In this document: one piece after another, positions 24,008 through 32,725 of the stretch
Layout of the letters: every line of letters starts with the position of its first letter
How positions within the stretch are numbered: the stretch's first letter is position 1
From: Hysterangium stoloniferum
Lineage: Eukaryota > Basidiomycota > Agaricomycetes > Hysterangiales > Hysterangiaceae
DNA length: 64,000 nucleotides
Assembly: GCA_015178975.1 (NCBI GenBank)
Contig: WHVD01000159.1
Span: 1 to 64,000 of the forward strand
Direction of reading: 5' to 3'
Made by a program: the position numbers and the translations under genes
Notes under the pieces: model-generated
The model's input: only the letters and a program-made list of their open reading frames with translations
Databases searched by the model: none
What the model was told of the DNA's origin: nothing

Positions 24008-24859
24008 TGTCACGAATTGATTATTCTTCAAAAAAGTCGAATAATATTCTACTAATCGAACTCGAAAGCCTTGTTCAACGAAGTATATATTCACCCTGTC
24101 GATGAAGTAAGAGGCTATTACCAGTCGCGAGAACTCACAGAAGTATTTGTCGAAGAAGTTACGACAAGATAGATTACTAATATCACTAATTTACAGATAT
24201 TTCGACTGACTTCCCTCGCTCCTTTCGTAGCCCTTTTATGCTTTTCTTCATATTGTTATGACACTGTTATGAACAAATAATAAAATGAGACATGACGTCG
24301 AAATGAGACATGACGTCGAAATGAGACATGACGTCGAAATGAGACATGACGTCGAAATGAGACATGACGTCGAAATGAGACATGACGTCGAAATGAGACA
24401 TGACGTCGAAATGAGACATGACGTCGAAATGAGACATGACGTCGAAATGAGACATGACGTCGAAATGAGACATGACGTCGAAATGAGACATGACGTCGAA
24501 ATGAGACATGACGTCGAAATGAGACATGAGACATGACGTCGAAATGAGACATGACGTCGAAATGAGACATGACGTCGAAATGAGACATGACGTCGAAATG
24601 AGACATGACGTCGAAATGAGACATGACGTCGAAATGAGACATGACGTCGAAATGAGACATGACGTCGAAATGAGACATGACGTCGAAATGAGACATGACG
24701 TCGAAATGAGACATGACGTCGAAATGAGACATGACGAAAGAGATTTGATGTTGTTGAATAATGTTCGGGTTTGTCAAGTTGAATTCGATGCATCGAAGAG
24801 TTGTCGAAAGTTACCTTTGATTGTTTGTGACAATGTTGTGACTTGTGACAGTTGTGACA
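24008..24859. repeat. Solo LTR of family 3, carrying an 18-bp tandem array
   Basis: The 852-bp block begins TGTCACGAATTG and ends AGTTGTGACA, so its ends are inverted (TGTCAC/GTGACA). Flanks are AGGCC (24003-24007) and GGGCC (24860-24864), a 4-of-5 match consistent with an aged target duplication. It is nested in the family-2-like LTR. The class is inferred from ends and flanks only. More than half of it is the tandem array. Confidence 0.68.
24285..24736. repeat. 18-bp minisatellite, about 25 units, with TGACGTC in each unit
   Basis: The unit ATGAGACATGACGTCGAA repeats nearly perfectly: 13 units, a 7-nt partial unit at 24519-24525, then about 11.7 more. Because 18 is a multiple of three and the unit lacks stops in several frames, it makes open frames on both strands (MRHDVE and MSHFDV repeats) that should not be called genes. 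Each full unit carries TGACGTCG, one base from the ATF/CREB site TGACGTCA. Confidence 0.97.
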
Positions 24860-25885
24860 GGGCCCCCGGACCCCATCCTACATGCTCCCGACCCTCTATA
24901 TTGTATAGTTACAACTGGAGTTCCCACCGGAGCCCACACATCAACTTGTTTATGCCTGACTCTCTGTACGCACCCCACCTGTCTGCACCTAACCCTCCAT
25001 GTCTCATACACCAGTCCTCGGACTCCACTGGACTCCGGACTCCACTCTATGTACACCCGACACTCTGTGTCTTATGGACCAGTCACCGGACTCCGACCGG
25101 ACTTCCGGAACCCCTCTAACAGAGCATAGAACCCCACTCCTGTTATGATTTGTCTCTGCGTCTCACACACCAGTCATCGGAAAACCCACCGGACTCCACC
25201 GGACCTCCTGCACATCAAACCTGTCTATACCCGACACTATCTTGTGCACCAAGTCACCGTACTCCGACCGGACGTCCGGAACCCCTCTAACTGAGCCCCA
25301 CTCCAGTTATGGTTAAATGACCTGTCATGATTCATTCTCTGCTCCCGATGTTTAATAGTTCTGCCTCTCATTAATACCAGATTTGGTATTATTACATTTC
25401 ACAGTCTATATAAGTCTGCTATATTCATGTACTTAGAATCCAGTTTCAATCTCGAACAAGTTTTCCCCTGAACAAGTTTGACCCTTGAACAGTGTCTAGT
25501 CCTCTTGTCTGTCTACACGCTCAATTCCTGGAACTCCCATGGGAACTCCGGAATCTACTGTATATCTTCCTGTATGCATTCTGTCAGCTCGAAATATGGA
25601 TGCCCGAATGAGTGTACGAGGGCACAGCCTGTAAGCTGAAGCCAAGTCCATCTCAGTTGTTACCATATCTTTCTGGTAATTATTCTGATAGCACCGTTCC
25701 TTGTACTAATATCCCCGGAACTTTCCCTGGACTTATTTCCCAGGGACTCTGTGGGACAATTCCTGGAAGCAAGTGTGTGTTCGGAATAATTACCGGAAAT
25801 CTCCGCAGGACTATCCGTGGAGCTTTGTTCGGGAACTTAACAGACTTGGCTTTAGCTTATGTGCTGCACCCTTGCAAGTTACCAT

Positions 25886-26539
25886 CAGATGTCCTTAAAT
25901 TTCGGGTGGGCAGAAAACTAATCCTGTTAAAGTCCTCTCAGTAAGTCACCGATCAGAAGCCAAAGGACAGTAGTGGGTTGCAAGCTCAGAGACCGAGAGA
26001 GAGCAAGTGCAAGCAAAGACGGGAGTGGGAAACGTAGAGCAGGACTGTGAAAGAGGTATACAAGTGTTCTGAGTCGATATTCTGATTGCCTAGTAGCTAC
26101 ATTACAGCAGGTCTATATATGAGTTATTGGCATATAGAAACTACTAACTAAGGGAGGAGTGGAAACACTATTTGACAAATAGACTTGACTAGAAACCAGA
26201 AGGTTACGATATGATTGGAAGCCGTGATTTAGCTGAGAGCAGGATTACGAGAAAAGGGAATAGTCCATGGGCTACAAATATATACAGGCATATGTGAAAC
26301 ATAGAGTAAAATGGATCATCATAAGGAAAGGGGACATATCAAAGCATAACCAGATGGTACGAGTATATTTTGACAGGGGCATAAATGGGGTTTGATCGCC
26401 ATGAAGGTATACATATGTCAGTGTCGGTGTTTTGATGGTTGCCAAAATGATGACTTGATCAATAACTTGGAACATCAATAGATGGTAGTATCCTCGGGGA
26501 CCATCGGGTTGCAACAAGGTTATGACACGGTTGTAACAT
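25886..26539. other. Inter-element DNA, nothing recognised
   Basis: No domain, repeat end or RNA gene is seen. An 81-codon minus-strand frame at 26272-26517 has no recognisable features. Confidence 0.5.
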
Positions 26540-26858
26540 AGTGTCCAATTTCAAACAGGTGGACAGGAAACCCAGGGAGTCCAGAAGATAGTTGAGAGGT
26601 CATGAGTTTGGGAGGTCAAGTAGACGATAGGTCAGGCTGCCTGTGGGGGGTAATAGGTAGGGAGTTGTGTTGGAAAGCCCATGGGCTCCAATGAGATTGA
26701 GAGCATTGTGTTTAAGATGTGAGGTGGAGATAGAGTAGAATATATACATATACTAAGGTTACTGGGGGAACTTAGTCAATTTTCTGACCTCGATTGTATG
26801 TACAAACATCAGCTAGACTATATAGACTGTGGAATGTATGCAATACTAAATCTGGTAA
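26540..26858 (+). repeat. Partial family-2 LTR
   Basis: From about CCAATTTCAAACAGG to AAATCTGGTAA the sequence follows the LTR at about 19378-19668 in order, including CCCATGGGCTCC, TTACTGGGGGAA and GATTGTATGTACAA. It stops at the MITE that begins at 26862. Confidence 0.75.
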
Positions 26859-27138
26859 TAAGGAGGATATCTGAAAACTATTAAGTATACCAAATTCTAA
26901 TATACTCTAAAGGTCATTTAAACATCTGGGATGTGATTCAAACATAATTTGGTTTTTAAAACTTTTTGAAAGTTTCAAACTCTCTCATACATTACAAACT
27001 AAAGAATCTTTCCAGCACAAGTAGACAATAAAAAAATTAGTAGTTTGAAACACTAATACTTTTAAAAAATAGATACCTTTAGATAGTCCATTCCATGCAT
27101 ATGTATGTATATCATTGGCACCTCTAAATATATATGTA

Positions 27139-27350
27139 CAGTGACCCAAAAAAGTGTCTGGATGTTTGGTGAAATTGGAAAGATGGGTTTGCGGCTCCAG
27201 AAATAAAATAGATAAAATTCTGAATAAATCAGAGGTAAGAGGTATACATCTGACCTACATGATGACATAAGCATGACATCATAGCTTTCCTTATCAGGGA
27301 AGTAGGAAATTAACAATGGACATGGTGCATCCGGACATTTTTTTTGCTCT
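27139..27350 (+). repeat. Left terminal inverted repeat of the Tc1 element
   Basis: About 212 bp match the reverse complement of 28515-28726 with only about ten differences by eye. The outer end holds AAAAAAGTGTCTGGATG. The inner end holds the same motif in opposite orientation (GCATCCGGACATTTTTTTT), so each repeat may bear two transposase sites facing each other. Confidence 0.9.
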
Positions 27351-27478
27351 GTCAACTGATACATGAAACTCAACTAAGGTTCATATAACTGTGGGAATTT
27401 CTGGTTAGGTTCAACAATGTCATGTGACCACATGTTTAAATAACACAGAACCTTTGCCTCAATTCACCCCCCCACCAC

Positions 27479-28486
27479 ATGATGAAGAAGCACCCTACTG
27501 AAACAAGGCTCTCTGTCATTTCTCTTCTCCAGGAGGGTCACTCCTGCAGAACAACTGCTTCTAAACTTCATATTGGGCACTCTACAGTATCAGAAATTTG
27601 CTCCCAACTCCCTGGTCCACTTCCAACACCTTCCAGAGGTTGTCCTCCCAAACTCTCTCCCAGGGATCATCACCACCTGGCTCGTTCTATCACCTCTGGA
27701 CAGGTTGATAATGCCTCCCAAGCCAAGTCCCACCTCTCCCTCAATGTCTGCACACAGACAATTAGAAATACATTGAAGAAAGAGAATTTGAAGGCTGTGG
27801 TGAAGGCCAAAAGACCTCTTCTTGCCTGTCGACACATCAAGGCTGGATATGAGTTTGCTATCAAGTACCAGCATTGGACTGAGGAGGACTGGTTTAGGGT
27901 TATCTTCTCAGATGAGACCAAAATTAATCGTTTGGGCTCTGATGGGAGGTTGTGGGTATGGAAAAGACCAGGTTCTGCACTCACTCAGCAGCATATCAAT
28001 GGAACTATCAAATTTGGAGGGGGGAGTCTAATGATTTGGGGATGTATGACAGCACATGGTGTGGGGTACATGTGCAAGATAGATGGGAGGATGGATGGGG
28101 AGATGTACAAGGACATATTGGAGGACTATATCTTCAAAACAGTGGAGTATTATGGGATGGACAGGGAAAGGTTTGTCTTCCAGCAGGGCAATGACTCTAA
28201 ACACACTTGCAAGTTGGCCAAGGATTGGTTCAAGGACCATCAGGTGGAGGTTTTAGACTGGCCTGCACAGTCTCCAGACCTGAATCCAATAGAACACTTA
28301 TGGTGGGAATTGAAGAGAAGGCTTGGAACATACCCTGAGGCACCCAAGAGCATATTGGAGCTCTGGGAGAGAGTGGAGGTGGAATGGGAGGGTATTCCAA
28401 GGGAGAAATGCCTTGAATTGATCAAGAGCATGCCTAGAAGGGTTGCTGCAGTACTAAAGGCCAAGGGGGGGTACACTAAATACTGA
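27479..28486 (+). CDS. Tc1-like transposase with altered catalytic triad
   Basis: This 335-residue protein has the full length and layout of a Tc1-family DDE transposase. An N-terminal helix-turn-helix DNA-binding region (about residues 8-40, ETRLSVISLLQEG) and a second basic DNA-binding region are followed by the catalytic domain. Catalytic Asp145 lies in VIFSDETKI and Glu272 in SPDLNPIEHLWWELK. The second Asp should be the first residue of the family motif QQDND, but here the motif reads QQGND, with Gly237 (codon GGC at 28187-28189, one transition from GAC). Spacing from 237 to 272 is exactly that of a DD34E enzyme, so the alignment is secure. The frame is otherwise open. By family knowledge, loss of this metal-binding Asp should abolish cleavage while leaving DNA binding intact. 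It lies between the two terminal repeats. Confidence 0.96.
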   Translation: MMKKHPTETRLSVISLLQEGHSCRTTASKLHIGHSTVSEICSQLPGPLPTPSRGCPPKLSPRDHHHLARSITSGQVDNASQAKSHLSLNVCTQTIRNTLKKENLKAVVKAKRPLLACRHIKAGYEFAIKYQHWTEEDWFRVIFSDETKINRLGSDGRLWVWKRPGSALTQQHINGTIKFGGGSLMIWGCMTAHGVGYMCKIDGRMDGEMYKDILEDYIFKTVEYYGMDRERFVFQQGNDSKHTCKLAKDWFKDHQVEVLDWPAQSPDLNPIEHLWWELKRRLGTYPEAPKSILELWERVEVEWEGIPREKCLELIKSMPRRVAAVLKAKGGYTKY

Positions 28487-28514
28487 AACCGGTAAAAACT
28501 AGTAATTAATTACA

Positions 28515-28726
28515 AGAGCAAAAAAAGTGTCCGGATGCACCATGTCCATTATTAATTTCCTACTTTCCTGATAAGGAAAGCTATGGTGTCATGCTTATGT
28601 CATCATGTAGGTCAGATGTATACCTCTTACCTCTGATTTATTCAGAATTGTATCTATTTTATTTCTGGAGCTGTAAACCCATCTTTCCAATTTCACCAAA
28701 CATCTGGACGCTTTTTTGGGTCACTG
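28515..28726 (-). repeat. Right terminal inverted repeat of the Tc1 element
   Basis: This is the reverse complement of 27139-27350. Its inner end (AAAAAAAGTGTCCGGATGC) and outer end (CATCTGGACGCTTTTTTGG) again carry the candidate binding motif in opposite orientations. Confidence 0.9.
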
Positions 28727-29128
28727 TATTACTTTGGAATGGATCTGTCAACCTGAACAGATTTCTACTTGATTCAACATACCCAGAATATATAGGGGGT
28801 TTTACTTAATAAAGACAGCTGTGGTATGAAAAATTTCCAATAATATTTTACATATTTTACATGGAAATAACTACATTACAACTTTTAAAAAACAAAGTAC
28901 TAATAAAAGTATTAGTAGGCATCTGTAAAAGGAAGGAAATTATATACAATGGGTTCTATTAATTGACTCTGAATTGTTTAGGATGTAATATGGAGAATTG
29001 TTTCTTATGGTTGGTGGTTAACAATATAATAGTCTCAGAGAATATATCACTATTTAAAGATGGAGTTTTGTGGAAATATAAATTTTACCAGTAAACATCT
29101 GATATTATAATGATTACAGACAACCTCC

Positions 29129-29680
29129 TATGTACATGCAAATTGCAACTTGACTGGACCTTTCCTATGCAATATCCACTCTCAGCAAGTTTGCATCAAA
29201 CCCAGGGAGAGCACATTGGAACACACTGATTCATATGCTGTATTACATTAAGGGAATGCTCAATATCGAGCTTGAAACAAAATGTACTATATGTAATTTG
29301 TGAATACATCAATACTACCACTTCACACGCTCTGATAAGAAGACACTTGAATAAATAGAAAATTGCGACGCATAATTGTTCGTACATAACTTAAGTGGCA
29401 AGTACTCACAGACGCCTGGACTTTTCCTAACGCTTTGGTCATCAAAGCTCCTTCAAGCCCTTTTTCTCACTCAAATTCACACATTTAATCGTTCTGATGT
29501 CTACAACGTACTGATGATTTGATGAAGGTAGTAACATTCCTTCTGTAGATCTCACGGCGGCCGACTATCGACATACAAGGAACGCCGTGGCACCTCAATG
29601 GCACTGGTTCCTTAACGTTAAAAGGTCCATTCTCACATACTGCTGTTTACAATACATTTAATTTCCAACTTGCGGCGATA
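29129..29680. other. Boundary between transposon nest and host genes
   Basis: No conserved coding region is seen. A 63-codon minus-strand frame (29196-29387) has no recognisable feature. The stretch probably includes the 3' UTR of the minus-strand hydrolase gene that ends at 29681. Confidence 0.5.
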
Positions 29681-30652
29681 TTAGACCAGAAAGTTGCCAA
29701 CAATGTCCAAGTAACGGGTTGTCTCCTCCCACTGGGGTGTATGGCTCGAATTGGCGAATTGAACCCACTTGCACTTCGGAATATTTTTGAAAAATGGTTG
29801 TACAGTTTCGTCCTGTGCTTCATCGTAATATCCGTTGAGTACCAGGGTGCTAACGTTGATATTGTGTAGCTGATCAATTATGGACCATGTCTTCAACGTC
29901 CCGATGACATGGAATTCGCTTGGACCATTCCTACAATCAATCGTCGATGAAAACCCTTATATGTGCATATGATGGACGTACATGGTGCCATACACGGTTG
30001 GATCTTTCACCAGCGAGTCCAAAGTTGCGTTAAGCTCGTCTGGCCATATTTCAAGCCTGCACAAATGCAGTTTATAAAATACTATGGTTGCCGCCTCATA
30101 CTCCTTGCTATCAGTAGTCCCTGCATCCTCATGCCTCGTCAACGTATCCTGGACATCCTGCGGCAACCTCTTTCTTAACTTATTTGCTGCCTGGACAAAT
30201 AATTCCATCGACGCCGGAGAGTCGGATATGATGAGTTTGTTTAGTCCCTTCGGTTGACTGGTCGCGTATCTGGCTCCCAGCATTCCACCCCATGAATGTC
30301 CCAGGATATCAAAGTCATCCTGGATGCCTAGATGCCGAACCAGGTTATTTAACTCGTCACAGAACAGCTGCTCGGTCCAGAAGGTGCCATCACCCTTCTT
30401 CTCTGGAACATGCGTCGAGCGCCCACTTCCGATCTGGTCATAAAATATGACAGGTATTCCGTGCGTTGAGACGAGGGCGGTGAGCACGAGGAGGTATTCG
30501 TGGCTGCCACCTGGACCACCGTGAAGAGTTACCAAGGGACGTTGTTTGGACCCCAGATCACCAACGACCTTGTACCACGTCTTGCAAGGCTTGCCTGCAG
30601 CTGCGACATAAAATTCAGCCTCGCCCTCAATGACTTTCAGTGCGAGGGGCAT
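29681..30652 (-). CDS. Proline iminopeptidase-like alpha/beta hydrolase
   Basis: The gene has two exons, 30652-29982 and 29930-29681, joined across a 51-bp GTACGT...TAG intron, giving about 306 residues, the usual size for this family. Proline iminopeptidases and related L-amino-acid amidases cleave N-terminal residues from peptides or amides in the cytosol. The oxyanion-hole motif TLHGGPGGS is near residue 43, the nucleophile lies in GHSWGG, the acid in LVLNGYYDEA and the histidine in NSSHTPQWEE, so the triad is complete. The start is the first Met of a continuous frame that aligns with the family N-terminus. It is the first host gene beside the transposon nest and looks intact. A palindromic CACGTG site lies about 145 bp upstream. 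Substrate preference cannot be told from sequence. Confidence 0.9.
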
Positions 30653-30793
30653 CGTGGGTGGTGTTTATACTCGCTGGTGAGATTCATTCACACTGCTACT
30701 TATAGCGTGCATTCGGATATAACACGGCCGTACCCGATGTCTTTGAGCCGTTTCTCACCAAATCTCATCCCTAAACAGTCGCAGCTTACTATT

Positions 30794-30807
30794 GGTGCAC
30801 GTGCACC
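30794..30807. promoter_or_regulatory. 14-bp palindrome with CACGTG core upstream of the iminopeptidase gene
   Basis: GGTGCACGTGCACC is a perfect palindrome, 142-155 bp upstream of the start at 30652. CACGTG is bound by basic helix-loop-helix factors (Cbf1/Pho4/USF type in other fungi). Regulation by such a factor is inference. Confidence 0.5.
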
Positions 30808-31010
30808 CCAAGTAGGAGCGAAAAGACAAAGGGTCTCTTGAACCTCTCCACAAAGTGGTTTATCATCTAGCCGCTCACCTATTTCTACAACATCATGATC
30901 CGCCAAGCAGGGCAAATATCCCCATTAATAGAAGCTCATATATCTATCCACATGTATACATGAATTATCGCCCTCTAAAGAAAACCACAGGCATGGAGAA
31001 ATCACAGCAT

Positions 31011-32432
31011 TTAAATCTTATCTTTATACTCTGATAAATCAACACTCGCGTCGAGCTTCTTATCAAGCAATCCTTTCAACAGGTTTCGGGCAGCAAGACA
31101 CGCCATATCCTCTCGCGTTTCAAACGTTGCGCTTCCGATATGTGGAAGTATAGTACATCTAACCACATGATCAGCTGTGGAGATATAGACAAATCAGAGA
31201 ATGACACCAACGTTTGTTGTTTGAGTAAGGGATGATCGCTCGGAATGGAAGGTTCGCCTTCGATAACATCAAGCCCTGCACCAAATATCTTGTTCTGCTG
31301 CAGTGCTGCTGCGAGTGCATCGCTATCTACTAGCGGGCCTCGTGCCGCGTTAACCAGTATGGAAGTAGGCTTCATCAGGTTCAAAAACTTGGTGTTCACG
31401 ATATGATGGGTCTGCGGTGTATGCGGTGCGAGAATGAATAGAACATCGCTATGCGTAGCCAGTGTGGCTTGTGACACGGCAATTTGATTGGAGGAAGAGA
31501 AATCAGGCGCCCTGGGAATCGGTTCGACATCAAGCGATGGAGAGGATGAATTGGTATAAATGACTTTGGTGATACCAAATGCCGCGAGACGGTGTGCTGT
31601 TGCTTGGGAGATGCGCCCGTAGCCAAGAAATCCAGCGACTTTATTGGGTGAGGCGGATAGTTGAGCGCCACAGAAGATGAATGGTGACCAAGGATGGTTT
31701 GCCCACTGTTGGTCATTGATAATTAGTATATAGGACCAGGGTTGTTTGAAGCATTTTACCTCGCCATTTTCGACGATCTTCATGCCAATGCGGGCATTAC
31801 GGGAGGCCATGAGGGCGAGCATAATACAGATGTCGGCCACTGTGGTAAAGTGAGCTATGGCAAAAAAAGCCTGCAATGTTGCATTTACGAACCAGCATCT
31901 GTAAGAACGTCTGGTGTATAGCCAAGCCTTATACCTCGTTTGGCGACTGCAGGGAGGGATATGTGATCTACGAGGAAGTGTTAGAGGTATGTCCTGAAAT
32001 GAATTCTCTAAAAATGCACCATGGCCAACAGACATTGTAGAAATAACTTTCAAAGACGGTCCTGCTATAGGCAAATGAGGTCATGAGGTTGCATTAGTGA
32101 ACATAGCGCTGTAACAAACCCGCCGCGAGAAATTCGTCGTCTACCTAGACATTGGAGTAAATAGTGTTGTTTTTAAGTTTATGAGTAATTTGACCTTATC
32201 TGAGAACATGATAAGGACGCCGCTGGCTTCCTGAATATTGTGAAGCAACCAAGCACGATCTGCAGGGCCGGGTTCAGACCATATTTGGAGCTGTCAAGCA
32301 GTCAACAGAACGAAACAATTTAATAAAACCATAACATACGTGCGATTTGAAATTTTGGCTTTCTTGCTCCAATATTGCCATGGCCTTTTCTCCAATATCA
32401 CGAGTTATAACGATCTTGTGTACTTTTGCCAT
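31011..32432 (-). CDS. D-2-hydroxyacid dehydrogenase (glyoxylate/hydroxypyruvate reductase type)
   Basis: Eight exons joined by seven short introns give about 325 residues. The enzyme reduces glyoxylate or hydroxypyruvate-type 2-oxoacids with NAD(P)H. The N-terminal substrate domain starts [18 protein letters not shown]. The nucleotide-binding Rossmann motif is GFLGYGRIS. The catalytic Arg lies in [10 protein letters not shown], the Glu in LDVIEGEP and the His in LPHIGSAT; the last is created by a splice after QQTLV. The protein ends [16 protein letters not shown] chose the internal Met at 32432 because it matches the family start. An in-frame Met at 32552 would add 40 residues with no conserved content. 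It is divergent from CTP synthase, with about 290 bp between starts and a shared CACGTG site. Precise substrate and compartment are not shown. Confidence 0.88.
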
Positions 32433-32665
32433 AGTCTGGATATCATCTGCATTCAAGGGCGTAGGTGAGCGGGTATCTTGTGGCTGAAAGCTGTAGAGAG
32501 CGGGGCTCTTGAGGAAAGTTATAGGTTCATCTGGGGTTTGTGAAGTGGCCATGGCGAATAAACAGAACCACACGATGGTATCGTTGGTCCCGTAGTTCAA
32601 TGATCACAGATAGAATAACTTTCTTTTCTTATCTCGTTTCCCACCATTAGAGGTAGGTTAGTCAT

Positions 32666-32675
32666 ATCACGTGAT
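32666..32675. promoter_or_regulatory. ATCACGTGAT palindrome in the shared dehydrogenase/CTP synthase promoter
   Basis: The 10-bp palindrome lies 51 bp upstream of the CTP synthase start and about 230 bp upstream of the dehydrogenase start. The identical 10-mer lies between listerin and its divergent neighbour at 45048-45057. Confidence 0.5.
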
Positions 32676-32725
32676 TTGCTTTTTTTTTCCTACGCGTTTG
32701 CGTCCCTCCTTCACTGTCAGCAACG

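Larger units (their letters stand above)
23973..25842 (-). repeat. Family-2-like solo LTR, split by an LTR of family 3
   Basis: The block runs from TGTCAGGAACCGG to GGGAACTTAACA and is flanked by a perfect 5-bp duplication, GACTT, at 23968-23972 and 25843-25847. The flanks rejoin to match the left arm of the surrounding inverted repeat, which supports the exact ends. Inside are degenerate CACCGGACTCC modules and a block at about 25617 (CAGCCTGTAAGCTGAAGCC) in antisense order relative to the LTR at 19274. Without the nested 852-bp LTR it is about 1.0 kb. No coding region is seen. Confidence 0.78.
23226..25885. repeat. Inverted repeat arms of about 100 bp around LTR debris
   Basis: The left arm (about 23229-23331) contains AACTTG, AGCACATAAGCTGAAGCC and TCAGTTTTCTGTTCTTAAC. 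Its reverse complement occurs as a right arm in two pieces, 23912-23972 and 25843-25885, separated only by the solo LTR at 23973-25842. The arms differ at roughly 10-15% of positions. Between them lie a partial gypsy-family LTR and the start of a family-2 LTR. The arms could be the ends of an older unidentified element or an inverted duplication of family-2 sequence. Confidence 0.65.
27139..28726 (+). mobile_element. Tc1/mariner transposon, complete structure
   Basis: A 1588-bp element starts CAGTGACCCAAAAAAGTG and ends TTTTTTGGGTCACTG. It is flanked by TA at 27137-27138 and 28727-28728. MITE copy 1 shows the empty site with a single TA, so insertion and target duplication are directly supported. 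It has about 212-bp terminal inverted repeats and one 335-codon transposase gene. It is the innermost, so youngest, insertion in this nest. The transposase carries a substitution in its catalytic centre, so this copy probably cannot move itself. Confidence 0.96.
26862..29128. mobile_element. MITE copy 2, split by a Tc1/mariner element
   Basis: The first about 277 bp and last about 400 bp match MITE copy 1 closely (by eye above 90%). The ends are GGAGGATATCTG and CAGACAACCTCC, giving a 12-bp imperfect inverted repeat. Flanks are TAA (26859-26861) and TAT (29129-29131), consistent with one base change in a TAA duplication. Removing the Tc1 element and one TA leaves about 677 bp, nearly the same as copy 1. 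Confidence 0.8.

Noticed and set aside
24285-24736. CRISPR-like array
   Set aside because: Units are head-to-tail with no unique spacers and the organism is a fungus; it is a minisatellite.
24248-25119. Long open frames on both strands with repeating MRHDVE or MSHFDV peptides
   Set aside because: They are made by an 18-bp tandem repeat that is stop-free in several frames; no start context, domain or conservation supports a gene.
26272-26517. 81-codon minus-strand frame as a host gene
   Set aside because: It is isolated in transposon debris, hydrophobic by chance AT content, with no similarity recognised.
30700-30915. 71-codon minus-strand frame between iminopeptidase and dehydrogenase
   Set aside because: No recognisable domain, and it overlaps the likely promoter of the iminopeptidase gene.
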